A stretch of 64,000 bases of DNA from Mesocentrotus franciscanus (Eukaryota; Echinodermata; Echinoidea; Camarodonta; Strongylocentrotidae). The translations under genes were made by a program, and so were the position numbers. This document shows positions 44,291-57,894 of this stretch, one piece after another. Position 1 is the first letter of the stretch, and each line of letters begins with the position of its first letter. The DNA lies in NCBI GenBank assembly GCA_037976565.1, contig CP137684.1:17604339-17668338 (forward strand), given 5' to 3'. The notes beneath the pieces are model-generated. The model was given only the letters and a program-made list of their open reading frames with translations. It was not told the origin of the DNA and did no database searches.

Positions 44291-45399
44291 AAAACAAGTC
44301 ACAGTTTCTATAGCCCATAGTCTCAGCTATAATATACCAAAAATTGGGAGAACATAAGCTAGATAGTGCTCAAATATTAATGTCATGTAAATTCATGATT
44401 TGAACGAAATTCACCTCTCCCATAGGCATAACACGCACATTAAGAAAATTCTGTCATGTTACCTTTAATCGCGATTTTCAGTATGATGACGTCATCAAAA
44501 TGAAAAATAGTGTGTACTGATCTTGGAGAAGATTGTCTTAGCTACAACATATTAACATTGAGAAGAAAATCGATCAATGTTTACAGAGATACAATTATTT
44601 TTTTCATAAATATGCTGACGTCATAATATGCAAATTCGTATTTTGAGTTATAAGGTCAATATGATGATGTGACGATTTACTTAATGGCCTAATGAGACAT
44701 GAAATCATATCTCCGACTCATACTCAGTCCAAATATGAGAAAAAAATGAGGGTTCCGGTTCATCCAAAAGAGCTATAAGGGATTGTGGATAGGCATGTTT
44801 TGCCCATATATGCTATGTATTACAAGAGCTCGCGCGCACGGACATTTATCTTGAACGGACGCTCATTCCCTTATTAATGGCCATAAAGAGATAAACATGG
44901 TATCAAATTGTTCGGGAAAAAATGAGGAATATTGTGTCAAAAAAATATAGGAGGAATTATTTTGCGTTCGGCCGTGACGAATGCTAATGCTAATAATGGC
45001 GTACGCGCGCGTTTTTTGACTTGAAATTGACCGGACGGATATTGACCGTGATAATGATAAATATGAATGAGAAATGATTTTCCGTTATGAAGATATGATC
45101 ATGAGTTGATTTTCACAAAATGGCGCCTAGATGACGTCATCAGTCATGGTCAAGGATGAAAACCTAATATTGCTTTGTCCATATGCCTATACATATGTGT
45201 GCCAAATTTCAAGGCATTTGATTGAGCCATTTTTAAGTTAGCGTGCTAACAAAAAACGAAAACATAAGGTGGTCTGTATTATATACAGCCCACCTGATAA
45301 ATAAATAAAGGCAATTCTAACGAAAACATAAGGTGGTCTGTATTATATACAGCCCACCTGAAAAAATAACATAAGGAAAGACAGAAAGTTTGATCAGGG

Positions 45400-48238
45400 A
45401 TACCGAGGAAACTGCACCCACGTTGCCGTTTCAATAAAGTAAAAAATGACAAGAAATTGCAAAAATGACTTGCAATGTGCCCCAAATTCATGAAATTTGA
45501 GATATCAATAATTTTTTATGTTGAAATCAATTATGTTGATTTTTCGGTACAAGAGTTTTTTTTAAAGAGATGCTTTAAAAGAAAAGAGAGATGAACATTG
45601 CCTTATTGAACTTGGTAAGAAGTTATAAACATCGGGTCCATAATTTCTTACTGACTTTTGGGCTAAAATTATTTTAGAATTTTCTAGATGATAATCTTTT
45701 GAACGACGGGGAGGGGGGGGGGGTTATGTGTGAATGTTTCAGTTTATACTGTAAATGTTGTGAAATAGGGATGGGAGTTGATTGTGAGAATTTTATGTAC
45801 ATAAAATTGCTTGTCTGAAAAATATGAATATCATCATAAATAACTTAAAAAATAATAGAAGAAAATGTTGAAGAGATTAAAAACAAAGAATAAAATAAAG
45901 GACAGATAGAAAGAAATGATAAATAAATGAAATTAAAGTAATGCCTTGGGATAGAAGAAAAGATAAAAGAGTGGGGAAAGAGTTATACGAAAAAAAGAGA
46001 AGACAGACAAAGGATAAAAACTCACTATCACTAATAGTGATGGGCCTAGGTTTAAGCTGGTCTTTCAAATGAATTATGTGCCCAAAACTGATAAAAATAA
46101 ATTATATTGTAGCCTGAAAGTGCAAAAATAGGGGAGGGAGGAGAATCCACTTTTGAAGGCATAGTTTAACAATGTTAAATCTGAGATGCATGGCCCTATG
46201 TGTTATCAGCGTCTGTGATATGGTGTAATATTGAAGCCCTAACAAAATTGCGCTTCGAAGTGATCATGAAGTGCTTCAAAACAGTAAAAAATCTTTGAGT
46301 GACCGGTTTTACCATACTCATTTTCCCCAATAGACTGTAGTGCAATAAAAACCGTTGGGAAAACAGTTTTTGAAATTTCGAATTCCAATCATAAATATCT
46401 TGATAATCAGATGGGCGATCGGCTTGTAAACGTCATGGGATTCCTGACTGACCTAAAGGTTTATAATTATGATTGCAGCATGAGCTAAATCCAGGATTTG
46501 TTTTAAAATCTGAGACAAAGATACCAAATCCCTTTAAGAAGATATTTATTTTAAGAAAAACACTCTTTAACACACAAGTCTATGAAAGCGATTTAAATCA
46601 CCGGTCTATTGTTGCTTTTATCACGTCGATTTAAATCGCACCAACCCTAAATGCTATTATGTAAATAAATATGTGTATACGGCAGTTTTCATTTTCAATT
46701 AAAAAATTTATCCAGTCAATAAATATTTCCTACCAAGGAAACGACGTGTGGACATAATTTTGCATTTGTTGATACCTTATCTTTTTTTTAAAATGATGAC
46801 TTGAGTCAATAAAGCTAATCACTTTGATGAAAAGCATAAATTGTAATATCTTATGATCTTGTGATATTCATATACACTCATGATTCGAATTCTTTTCATC
46901 CATGAATTTGTTTCAAATATGATAAGAACACGCAGATAAAAAAATATCGTCCTTACCAGAGTATTTTGCAAGAGCTGCTTAATGTACATCTGTTGTCTTA
47001 GCATGTGCCTTGTTTTAACGCTTATTTACCCTTTTAACACCTCAAATTTACTGCACGGTCATCTGTGTACTTTTTCCTCAAAGCAAAATATATGACTAAT
47101 GTCTGGTTGGCTCAAAACATTTTACATAAAATTTGCCCTTTTCTGCAAAAAAGCTTTCCTTCTATAGTCTTTGCTTCCATCTTCAAACACTTCAACGAGC
47201 AGTTAACATAGTCTTCAAAAATAGTACAAACATTTGTGAAGGCAATAAGGAAATATCAAGTTCCACCTATTGCCAGTCCTTTGCTATGTCGGGTATGCGG
47301 AATGCAAGCCAGTATGATTTGGCTTATTCGTAAGTTTAAAAACGGGTAATATAATCTCAAACATCAGCTAAAGAACCTGTCCTGTTTTACTTTATAATGC
47401 GGTGAGGCCTACATTGGAGAAGGCGCATTTTCTTCCCTAGATTTAATTTCTAACTCGGCTGCAGAACAGGATAAGGCCTAAAACTGCAGAGGCGAAATTA
47501 GATCTTATCAGGTGGAGGAGAAGCATTTCTATTGTATACCAGTTTTTCTCTGACAAGCCACTATTGTGGTGTCTTGATTAGTCCAAAATTGAACAACAAG
47601 CAAGATTAAGGTTCGTTTTTGTGTATTTCTTTGAGGGTATTTCATAAAACACCGATCTGAAATGATGGCCCACTGTATAAATCTAAATCGTAGGGGAGGG
47701 GATGTCCCCGTCCGCCTGGATTTCCACACATATCTTTCCACAAAATTGTGTGACTGGAAGAAAATAGACATCTATTCATGACTATTGCAAAGCAATTCAA
47801 CATGCCAAGTTTAAAGGTCGCACGCACACACAAGCACGCGCACCCATATGTAAATTAAAATTCTAATCTACATAATGTATTGAAGTATTATTCCGACATT
47901 GCAGGATTATCATAAAACAGAAACACACAAAGCAAAGCAAAACAGTTATAGTAGTATAATATCTATAAACCCAATCTCAAAAGCAAATTATATCCAAACG
48001 AAACTGTACAGATGGAATTACACAGGACCCAAAATAATATTGCTATTACTATAAACAAAACAAAACGCATTAGAAGCATATTACTAGACGCAAACCTCGA
48101 AAAGGCAACGGCAAATTATATTAAAACGAAATTGTACAAGTCATATCGGATTATACTCGTCAAAAAATAACCTTTCTAATTAAAATCATAAACATTTAAT
48201 GAGATTATCAATTACGGTTGAATGACTGTAAAATGATT
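45400..48238. other. Intron 1 of the TIL gene, distal part
   Basis: AT-rich DNA without a recognised exon on either strand. It contains a G run (45709-45723) and a minisatellite relic (45875-46020). Confidence 0.5.
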
Positions 48239-48364
48239 TTAGGGAAACATATTAGTTACAAACAAAACCACATCACGCTTTACCTGAGCAAATCTATCCA
48301 AAATTAAATTAGAGCAGATATTGATACATATAACTTGATGATTATTTCTTTCTCGTACATGGAA

Positions 48365-48415
48365 GTACATTAAAGTAGCACAACCTGCAGCCACTAAAGC
48401 CAGCAGGATATCATT
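48365..48415 (-). pseudogene. Decayed duplicate of the signal-peptide exon
   Basis: The minus strand reads ILLALVAAGCATL, closely resembling ALLVALVASACAIS of the true exon at 48559-48631. Its surroundings (GCAAATCTATCCAAAATTAA) also resemble the true exon's downstream intron (GCAAATCTGATCAAAAACCG), so exon and flank were duplicated together. The GTAAGT donor has become GTACTT. Confidence 0.55.
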
Positions 48416-48558
48416 AAAAAACAAAACATTATCAAAACATAACTAAGCAAATCTGATCAAAAACCGAAATAGAGTGGATATAACATTGAACATGCATGGG
48501 TATTTCCTTGTCTAACATGTGTTAATACATGCGTAATTGGGATAATAATATGACTTAC

Positions 48559-48631
48559 TGGCTTCGGTTGAAATAGCACAAGCTGAGGCTACAAGAGCCA
48601 CCAGGAGGGCGCTCAAAAGAGGGACCGCCAT
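48559..48631 (-). CDS. Signal-peptide exon 1 of the TIL gene
   Basis: ATG in good context (GACAATGG) opens MAVPLLSALLVALVASACA followed by ISTEA, then GTAAGT. The 73 bp are 24 codons plus one base (phase 1). The hydrophobic core and A-C-A site predict secretion with cleavage after residue 19. It can join the exon at 37731, either broken terminal-exon copy, or any SRCR exon without changing frame. A possible TATATCTT box lies on the minus strand near 48765. Confidence 0.82.
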
Positions 48632-49254
48632 TGTCTCTCTTGCCTGCAAAACCAACTCCAAAAAGATCTACTGCGGAGGAAGTTGTAATATCAGAGCTAT
48701 TTCTTGGTAACTGGTCCTAACTTGGCAGCGAGCAAAGCCGGAATGCTCAAACGCGAAACTTTATTTCAAGATATACTGCTAAGTTTGGTCCCAGTATAAT
48801 TCGCCAAGCATCATGCATGGTCGTGCCCAAGGTTAAATCAGGTCAATTCTTGATGAAGTGCGTCTTCCTATTGGACAATTCACTAGCCAATCATATTGCT
48901 TTCCTCGTCTAGACATTACTCAGACAGGAAAAGACCATGATGTTAACCCATTGTCTATTGGAAACTGGTGGTTCGTGTATTAAGCCTATGGGAGCGAGAG
49001 AACTGACTTGTCAATGGGATGATATTGAGATCGTATATTCACGAGGTCAGTCTTACATGGACTGGTGCCGGGTGCTAAAATGCAGGTCTTCACTCAATAG
49101 ATACTATAGATGTAAATTATATATAAGTGTATTTCTGTAAATGAGCCTAGTGGTTTGAACAACTGACGGGAGATGCGATAGTCTAGTAGCTATAAATAAA
49201 GTAAGCCGTTACCAAAAAATTGCCATTCTGTACCAAGAAGAAAAATGGTGGTTA
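48632..49254 (-). promoter_or_regulatory. Upstream region of the TIL gene
   Basis: The start of the 5' UTR may follow a TTTTGCAG acceptor-like site at 48645, so an untranslated first exon is possible. No confident promoter element beyond a TATA-like sequence near 48765. The region ends where duplication copy B begins. Confidence 0.35.
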
Positions 49255-50824
49255 GTTTATTAGACATTACTTTTAGTATTAGTATTATCATCATTATAAT
49301 TACCGATGTTCTGTTGAACCTTAGGTACACATGCGGTGATCCGTTCGGGTCATTATTCTATTCCCAGGCATCCCCTACCGTATACCTACCCGCATTTTCT
49401 CGCCGGAAAATTGAAAGACTTCTTAACCTTGATCATGTTCGTGACTGTATCCTACAGAGCAGGATATGAAACCACTCCTATTCTGAAAAAAGGGTGTTAA
49501 ATGGTATCATCTTTTCAAACAAGTGTTCAGATGATCAGCTCTTGTCAGCAGATCGGGTTTGATAAGGGTTTTGTTGTTGGAGACAACTTGATGTCGCGTC
49601 CTGATAATTTCATTTAGGTAGGTCAAGTTTGAATAGGATACGGTGAAGAAATGCATCAACATTTACAGTTAGTTGAACCTCTCTTGGAAAAAGATTTTTT
49701 TATTTTTTATAACCAATCGAAGAACAGGCTTAATTTGGTATATGTAGGATTATAAGCCTCTATTAGATATGCAGCAGTAAACCGCTGCTATTTGTTTGAT
49801 GACGTAACGTGTAATACGCTTCATATTGCCGTATAACAAAGAGCTCAGTGAATACACGTAGGACCTTTATTGAGCGCAGTTGCCATTCATTTAAACTATT
49901 TAAATAATTGTTTTGCTTGTGCGTAATAGGTAAGCGGCCTGAGGATCCATCTTTTGAAAGTTAAAATATAAATTTTCCTAATTTTCACTAATTCGTTAGT
50001 TACGTTGATTTTGGTTCTTTTTTCAGGTCAACTTTTTTTCAATTAAGAGTTTTTTCCCCTATTAATTGGGTAGGGTAGCAGAAAAACAATTCTGCCTCTC
50101 TTATTCAAAGTTAGAAAAAACAAAGAAACAAATAGAAAAGCCGAATACAGATTAAATTGTTAGACATAATAATAATAATAAGAAATAATGGAGAGCAAAA
50201 CATTGGATGTGGGAACGAAGAGTTTAAATTCGATAGCTTGTGTCCATTAAATTTGTATGATTTAAGTAAAATATAGAAAAGAGAATAGCATGAGTAGAAG
50301 TTCACTCAGAAAGTGACGAAAACAAATAGTAAGCTCATCAAACAAAAGTTGTAAGGTGTTTTTTTGAACCCACTAAACAACAAAAGTGACAAGCCGAGAA
50401 GTACAAAAAATAAGAGGAGGTAAGATTTTATTAATTCAATGTTTTTCAAGAAAAGGGAAATAGACACAGATGCATTGAAAAGATGCTGTGCTAACGGCGT
50501 AAAAATGGCATGTCACGTTGTCATTTCAAAGTCATTAGTATCGAAAACCTAGAAAAGCAAACTTTTGAATTAATATGAATCACTACGTTGCTAGGAAATT
50601 ATAACTCGGTTGCTTTTGTGTTCTGCATGTTTTAGAATTCAAGTCATCTAATCTTAATATGAGAGCTTTTTAAGTATATTTATATTATTGTGGAAGATTG
50701 TCATCGACAAAAATGTCCTATGAAAATGATGGCTCTTTAAATGCTCTCATATTCCAAATAATAATGATGTGTCATGCCATATCCTTGTCAAGTTTTATAC
50801 AGTGTACAGTGCATGGGTTTGATG

Positions 50825-51140
50825 TAATATACTATCTTTGAATCTTAAGAAAACAAACTACATATACTTTATAACCCATAATAAACCAGTAAGTTTTGAT
50901 ATCCTAGTAAAAATTGATTATATTGTGATCGAACAGAAAACCGATCCTAAATTTCTTGGAGTTTATATTTACGAACTTGCAAATTGTCTGACCATGTCAA
51001 ATATGTATCTAAAACCATCTCACGTAATGATGGAGTTCTATCTAACTTAAAATATTACCTATCATTGACAATTTCATTCATACTGTAAATTACTATGCTA
51101 CTATCGTATATACCATACTGTAATTTCATATAGGCGAATT
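50825..51140 (+). pseudogene. Reverse transcriptase C-terminal fragment (copy B)
   Basis: Counterpart of 8860-9215 (NLKKTNYIYFITHNKPVSF, IEQKTDPKFLGVYIYE), with its own substitutions. Confidence 0.7.
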
Positions 51141-52074
51141 CCAAATGACTGAACGACTTAATTTTAAGATATCCAAAACATGCGATACGTATTTTTGCTG
51201 GTTCTTGCTACCCAGAGCCATTGATTAGGAGAGTTTGGCCAACCCGGTTCGAGTTGGACACAATATGGCGACTACTGCTTTGTTGGGCAACCACAAAACA
51301 AAAGAATATACGCCATGTTGTGACCCAGTGAAACCAAGTTGGCAAAACTCTGTGTATAGATGGCTTTGTTGCTACCGAGATCACAGCGCCCCCTTGTTTC
51401 TCAAATTAAATAACCTCAAATTTTTGGACATTAAAAGAAACCTTACCCCAAGAAATAACGTTACTTATTCTGAGAGATTTATTATATTCTTGCCCATTAA
51501 TCTACAAGATTCCAACCACCAAAGTGTATGAGAGAGGCATAAAGTAAGAATAATGTAGAGTTTCTCAGCACGACATGGGCATTGCCATTTTCTTGAAAAC
51601 GTGACGAAACAATGTGAAGTCGTTTATCAAGTAAATGTAATCACATTTATGGATGCTTCCTTACCAGGTGTGTGTGTGTGTGTGTGTGGTGATGAAGCAT
51701 TTCATTTACCTGCTATTATTGTTTGTACTCAGTTGCCAGAACGCTAATTGCATCAGTAAGTTGGTGCCCCTCTGGGGTGAAGTTTTATCATAAATAGAAT
51801 AGATTTTTCAACTGCTATATTTTATCTTTTTTAAATGAATTAGTTACAATTGTACCCTCGTCATATACTTTTCACCAAATATAATTTCTCTTTTGTCAGC
51901 TATGATTCTTCATCATTGAAAAGTACAGGCTTTGTTATTGTCTTTTAAATGAAAGGTTGGTGCAGGATACATGTACAACATAGCCTGGTACGTCACATTT
52001 TCAAGAAAATGGCTGCGCCCATGTTAAAAGACATCACATCATGCCAAGAATATCTTCATTTATATATCTCTTGT

Positions 52075-52838
52075 CACGCCACACAATCCTCCACAGAGAA
52101 TCTTTTTGGATATCAAAACTTAAAACCCTACACCCAGATGGGATCAATGCTGATCAATAAGGCAATTAACACACCGACATATCAGATGCACTTTTGTTCA
52201 CATTATTTAAAAAAACTGCCTCAACGCAGTGTATTCGATCTTAATTTTATCTTTATCTTTATTTTATTTTATTTTATTTTATTTTATTGTTAGTCTTTGA
52301 TTCTCACGTTTTATCCTTGCATTTGTTATACAATGTAGGGCCAATCGGACTGCGTACACTCCAATGCATTTGAATGAAGCCTTCTACCCCCCTCCCCCTA
52401 GACACAGGTCATGACACCGGCGGTGTCATAGATCAGTAACATCCGTGTCACAGGTCAGTAATCCACACTTGACCGCACTTCCCTTATTACTCGTACACAT
52501 ACATCACATCAACTGAATAAACACACACGACAGCCCAACACACAAGCAAGGTAAAACACTTTGAAATTGCATAATTATTTCTAAGTTTATTCCGAAGTAT
52601 TTCTCGTACTAATTTTTGCTATGTTCATGATGCTTGACTATATGATTGAGTGATATTTAGTTTTTATGCCATGTATATCTATCTGTTCATACAATGTATT
52701 TGTTTCTGTATGTGTTTGCACTTCAGAACCTGAAGAAGGCCTCACAAGCCGAAAGCTCGTAATAAAATTGTAAAGTACAGCTACGTCTCACGTTCCTAGA
52801 CCATTTTCTTCACGCCTATATATATATATCTATATATA
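52075..52838. other. Insertion in copy B with a Penelope-like motif
   Basis: Contains an ATTTT pentamer repeat (52259-52287), and near 52725-52765 the sequence AACCTGAAGAAGGCCTCACA followed by AGCCGAAAGCTCGTAATAAA. Stem-flanked CTGAAGAAGGC...GCCGAAA resembles the hammerhead-type motif of Penelope-like retroelements. No RT or GIY-YIG domain is visible, so the origin is uncertain. Confidence 0.4.
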
Positions 52839-53639
52839 TGAAGAGTTTCATTCCAAAAGAAGCTAAATCCGCTTTGGGTACTTCTGAGTAAATCGCCTTT
52901 TTTAATTTCTCCACTTTCCCTTTACTAATGTACCTTGGTGTTGTTATATATGTTAAAGGTGCCACCCTGGACCAATAATATATGATTAGAAAAAATCTAC
53001 CAGTTATTTCTGATTTTTTACTAAATTTTTAGATTTTTATTTTTCGTGGATTTAGCTCCTTTTGGAATGAAACATGATTTTGTACCGAAAATTTGTCATA
53101 TTTTCTCAATAAAATCACTGAAATTTATTAAAATTAGTAGCAAACCTTTCCTTTTAAATAATAATAGTGAAATCACAACTAAAAATACCCTTTGAAAAGA
53201 AAGTAAACAACATATCCGAGTTTCATTCCAAAAGGAGCTAAATCCGTTTTATTCCAAAAGGAGCTAAATCCATGTTTCATTCCAAAAGGAGCTAAATCCA
53301 CAAAATCTAAAAATTTAGTAAAAATCAGAAATAACTGGTAGATTTTTTCTTCTTCTCATATATTATTGGTCCAGGGCGACACCTTTAACATATATAACAA
53401 CATGAAGGTACATGGCTAAAGGGAAAGTGGAGAAATAAAAAAACGTGAAAGTACCCAAAGTGGATTTAGCTCCTTTTGGAATGAAACATGATATTGTACC
53501 TAAAAATTTTCATACTTCCTGGTGAAATTTTAAAGTGATATAGTGCATTTTGTCCCCATGTAGGAAATCATCATTTTAAGACAAAAAACTCAATTTTGAT
53601 AAAATATGGATTTAGCTCCTTTTGGAAACAAGCTCTTCA
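52839..53639. mobile_element. Divergent MITE related to the SRCR-intron family
   Basis: Ends TGAAGAGTTTCATTCC and GGAAACAAGCTCTTCA are bounded by TA on both sides. The interior has repeated CATTCCAAAAGGAGCTAAAT in both orientations. The overall plan (TTCCAAAAGG...CCTTTTGGAA) matches the MITEs at 21.1, 25.9 and 29.5 kb. A TA target would fit a mariner-like origin. Confidence 0.72.
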
Positions 53640-56600
53640 TATATATATATATATATATGTATATGTATATATATTTCTTATATTTGTATATATATATATA
53701 TATTATATCTTTCTCTCTCTCTCTCTCTCTCCCAATCACTTTTCAGTCTTTACCAATTATTCTTTTCTTCTCTTTGTTGTACTTTTGCAACACCAGTAAA
53801 CCCCTAATTCATGTTCGCATCAAGCTACGCTTATCTCGGAGCCCTGACCATTTCTATTTAAAGCCCCACTGCACTACTTAGAGCTACTTGCGCCCTCTAT
53901 ATAGCAAACAATGCCTATGCGGTGACCGTTGGTCCCCATGATCCCCTTTTTCTTATGTTAATTGAGAGCTGTTTTGATGAGATAACAACCTGTTAGTGAC
54001 CATGCAGGGAGGTCTAATCCCTCCTGGCCAAACTAGTGCAGATAGGCTTTAATTTAAGTGTATAAGCTTATATTTTTCAATGTACTTCTTAATGTATACT
54101 GACTTTATTATGTATTTAGAACTGAAAAGTGAAAATGAAATGCAATGAAATGATATTTATCACTGGTGATTATTTTAATGAAAACGAACATTATTACATA
54201 AATGTCAATTTAATGCAGCAAATTTCCTATAACCCTTCAAAGATTTTTTTCTTCAATCTGGACAGCAGAAATCCAGATTTAAACCAAAGTTGTTTAGTTT
54301 TCAGGTTCTCGGTTTCTCTTTTACTTTTCTTCAAGGCTTATGTGAAAGATACCAGAAGCCAGCATTAATAACAAAATTATCGTTACCCTTTTAGTGATGG
54401 TTCTGCCTAATCTTAAAATAGTTCATAGATTACAAAATCATTAATTTATACATTACACATGAATTGTTAAATACATCACAAAAGCCACACATAACAAACC
54501 TCATAAATCTCATAAACATACACTGTACGTATCTTTCACTCACTCACTCACCCACTCACTCACTCACCCACTCACCCACTCACTCACTCTTTCCCACTAT
54601 CTCTCTATCATTCTGTATGGGCCTTAGTTGCTTCCTACGTTCGCTATTCAGCGCATATCACTGTCCCACATGTTAATAAACTCACATCATACTCACAAAG
54701 ATATTTTGATCACTGAGAAAACATGGATATTTCCTCCTCAATTTCAACATTAACATATTTCCACTCTATTGTTCCAGGTTCTTCTTCTCGGTCTTCTCCT
54801 TAAATTTTGTGTAGGGTAAATCAATATTGATTTAGAAATGAGCCGAGCCTCTCTGTATACTTAACAGTACAGTCTTGCTTGAAAACCCAATACAAATGAA
54901 GACAATAAAGCACTTTAAATCAATGGTATATAATCCGAATCATGAAAGTTTTATTCCTTCACCCCTGCAAACAAGTAAAGCAAAGGTAATAACAATTCCA
55001 TAAAAATCATTTTACTTCTTAAAGTTATATTCCACTCAACCGCTACCTTCTTCTCTCCGTGTTTTGAAAAATTTGAGTAATGACTGTAAATGACATCTAA
55101 AATTATGCTCTAAATTAAGATTTAAAAAGGGTAAAAATATCGGAGAGATTCAGGATCTTGACATTAAGATGTATATCTACACTACTCGAAATATACAAAA
55201 CTTTGGTTATCTCGAAACTGAAATTATACCAGTACATTACCATTACATTACCCGAAAGATACGATAATTCGGTTATCTTGAAATTGAAATGCACTAATAA
55301 AAATTCTTAAAAAAACAGGAAGGGACTGACTGAGATATTTCCACAAAGTATACTTAAAGATTGTATACTGCAAGTTAGAATATTGGAATCTATCACACTC
55401 TACTTATAATATCAAAGATTAACAACACCCATGTGTGTTTTAACGTCATAATATATATAGAGTTTGAAATTGTAGAATCTTAACGTTAATAACAGAGACA
55501 TATAGGTAATAGGATAAATTGCATTAATAATAAACAGCAAAATATCCAATTATTTTATACCTATTGAAATAAGGAATATTTTGTGGTTAAAATTCTACAC
55601 ACACTCGAGAGAAAAGCATTTTTTAAATGTAAAATGTTTATGCAATATTTCAAATAAAAGGGTAAGGACCTAGTCGTATACATGATCACATGTGGTTGGG
55701 CCCCATTTCGTATATATTCGGAAACATCTAGAAACACAATTATCACTTTATATCAACCAAGAAAGGGCAATCCAACCCTTGAAATAACTTCTTTTGAATG
55801 AAAACAGAAAATCAGAGAAACAGAATAGCGAAAGTTTGAAATGAATCGGACCAATAACAAGAAAGTTATGATTGTTTGATATATGAGATCACTACAGATT
55901 TGCGAATCTCAAATTGGCAATTTTGTCATTGGATTGTGACGTAGTGACGGATAACTTTCCCGTTTGTCGTATATAAAATTATCATCATTTTATTTCTCTC
56001 AGATGCCTTCACCTTAAGGCCGATACCGCAAATATATTATGGAGTGTATATTATTACAGGTTCTATAAAAAGAAAAGACAATCCTGAGTCATACATTTTT
56101 GAAGAATTTAAATATTAGTCCTTTTGTGTGTTGGAACAAATGGGAAAGTTGTCCGCCACTATATTACCGAAACGATACCGATTTAGTCACTTTGAAGAGC
56201 CCATACTTGTAGTGATAGCAATTTTTTTTAGCAACTACAAACAAAATCAGAACTTTCTATATTTGTGTCCGATTTCATTCAAATTTTCACCAGTATGCTT
56301 CCCTGATTCTTCTGCCTTCTTCTTGAGTAGTTTGCTATGAAGGTAGGATTTCCCTTTAAGAGATATGTCTAATCGGTTTCGATCTAAATGACATCGCACA
56401 TTTCCTACTCGTAGCCAACTAACAATGTTTAAAGTTTACATGAAAATTCATCCCTCACCGCACATGAGAATTTATCCCTTATCGCACATAATTCAAAACC
56501 GTTAAACCCGAAATGACTTTTTTTCCATGAAGTAAAATCCCTTAACATACGGAAGAACGAATAAAACTATTAGTATGAAACGTTTGCTACTTGAAAATAA

Positions 56601-57894
56601 AGAAGAACCATGGGTATATTTATGCTATCAATAATGTATCTTAATTTTAGTAATTGTTCTGTTTTACTCAATCTCGTCAAAGGGGACTTGAAATTGTTAC
56701 TTATGGGTAAGGATGGGACGGTAAATGGAGGCCCCGTTTAGAGAAGAGTCACCACTGTTGCATGTTAAGACTCCACTGTACTATTCGTATAAGAGTAGAA
56801 GGAAACCCCGGTGTAGTGGTCCACCTGCACACCCCCAATCAGTTATAACGGGAGGAGAGACCCGAGTGTTATAGTGATTCAGTTTACCATTCGCCTCTAA
56901 GGAACAGGTGACGCCAAAAACTTAATAATAACAATATCAATAATTACTAAGTGCACTATTTCGAATGATATATAGAACATGTCTATACACGACATTTTCT
57001 TCTGCGAAAATTGTTCCTGGCTTTATTTCTTCAAAGGCATAGGTTTAGGATTAGCGTTGCAATTGCGTTTTAGTTAGAGTTAGGGTTGGGGTAAAGTTTA
57101 GCGTTGGGTAAGGGGCCGATATACGCTACAATTTGGTAAGTGTAGGACATTGACGCTGAGAAAAGGTTGCAGGAGCAAGTGTCGTACAACGTGGAACAGA
57201 CGGGTTTGTTGTGGTGATGCCAGAGTAACATACTGGACACAATATATATAATTAATCTTCTTTGCAAATGACGTAGGAGTGCTACTGACCTCCTTATATA
57301 ATATTTTCTTGTTTATATAAAAAAATTATCTCAAAAAAAATTATATTTATTTTGCCATTGTGTCCGGTAATCATAAAATAATTGGTCAGCTTTTCATGGA
57401 AAATAATAGATTTATGTACAAAAATATTTTTGATTGGAATAACAAACCATTTCTGAAATCGAAATTGATTGAAGTATGCGTAAAAATGGATCCTCATTTA
57501 GAATGAAGGGAGTGTAATGCTTTGTCTTTCTGTGTTTACTTTGGGAGACACTCCTTTTCCGAAGTTTGGTTTTTACAAAAGTTCTTAAGCCAAAGGGTTT
57601 GTTATTAAGAAACACAAATTAAACAAACCAGAGGGGTCATAATTCCAAAAATAAAATAGGGTTTATAATTCCTATAACGATACAGGGTACTATGCCATCT
57701 TCGGAACTGTAAACTTTCGGGATTATAATAACCCTATTTCGCTTTCAGAATTACAAACCTACAAAAACGACCAGAGAAACAAAACTTTGGCATTACGTAC
57801 CTACAAAGTAACAAACCTCCGGAATTATGTAATTTGGGAAAAAAACATGTAACCTTTTTTTGCTTTTTGAATTCAGCCGATACTGACTATTTTC
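53640..57894. other. Duplicated non-coding DNA (copy B)
   Basis: Matches 10605-15687 with indels. Contains AT and CT microsatellites (53640-53735) and a (TCAC)n tract (54536-54590). No gene seen. Confidence 0.65.

Larger units (their letters stand above)
42426..45360. mobile_element. Long AT-rich element with AGGTGGGCTGT ends
   Basis: AGGTGGGCTGT near 42426 faces ACAGCCCACCT at 45360, and minisatellite DNA lies on both sides, so it appears inserted in the minisatellite. The interior holds two direct copies of a block of about 0.9-1.2 kb (GACGTCATAATATGCAAATT, GAAATCATATCTCCGAC, GCGTACGCGCGCGTTTTTTG, TTGACCGGACGGATATTGAC). Each ends in two or three copies of CGAAAACATAAGGTGGTCTG-type hairpins. 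No coding sequence. The superfamily is unassigned. Confidence 0.65.
33193..48631 (-). other. Secreted Cys-rich/TIL protein gene, four-exon model
   Basis: Exons 48631-48559, 37731-37653, 35544-35303 and 34316-33193 join with matching phases (1, 2 and 1) to give an uninterrupted frame of about 505 codons ending in TAA. Order of the product: signal peptide (1-19), short Cys-rich segment (25-50), YCGGC motif plus a 10-cysteine TIL-type domain (51-131), then an unrecognised helical region with 12 cysteines and a Pro/Thr linker (132-505). The product should be secreted. TIL domains often inhibit proteases or occur in mucin- and vWF-like proteins, but no target can be inferred. All four junctions were built by eye and need transcript support. 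The TIL exon could also splice to the SRCR array downstream, since both meet in phase 1. Confidence 0.72.
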
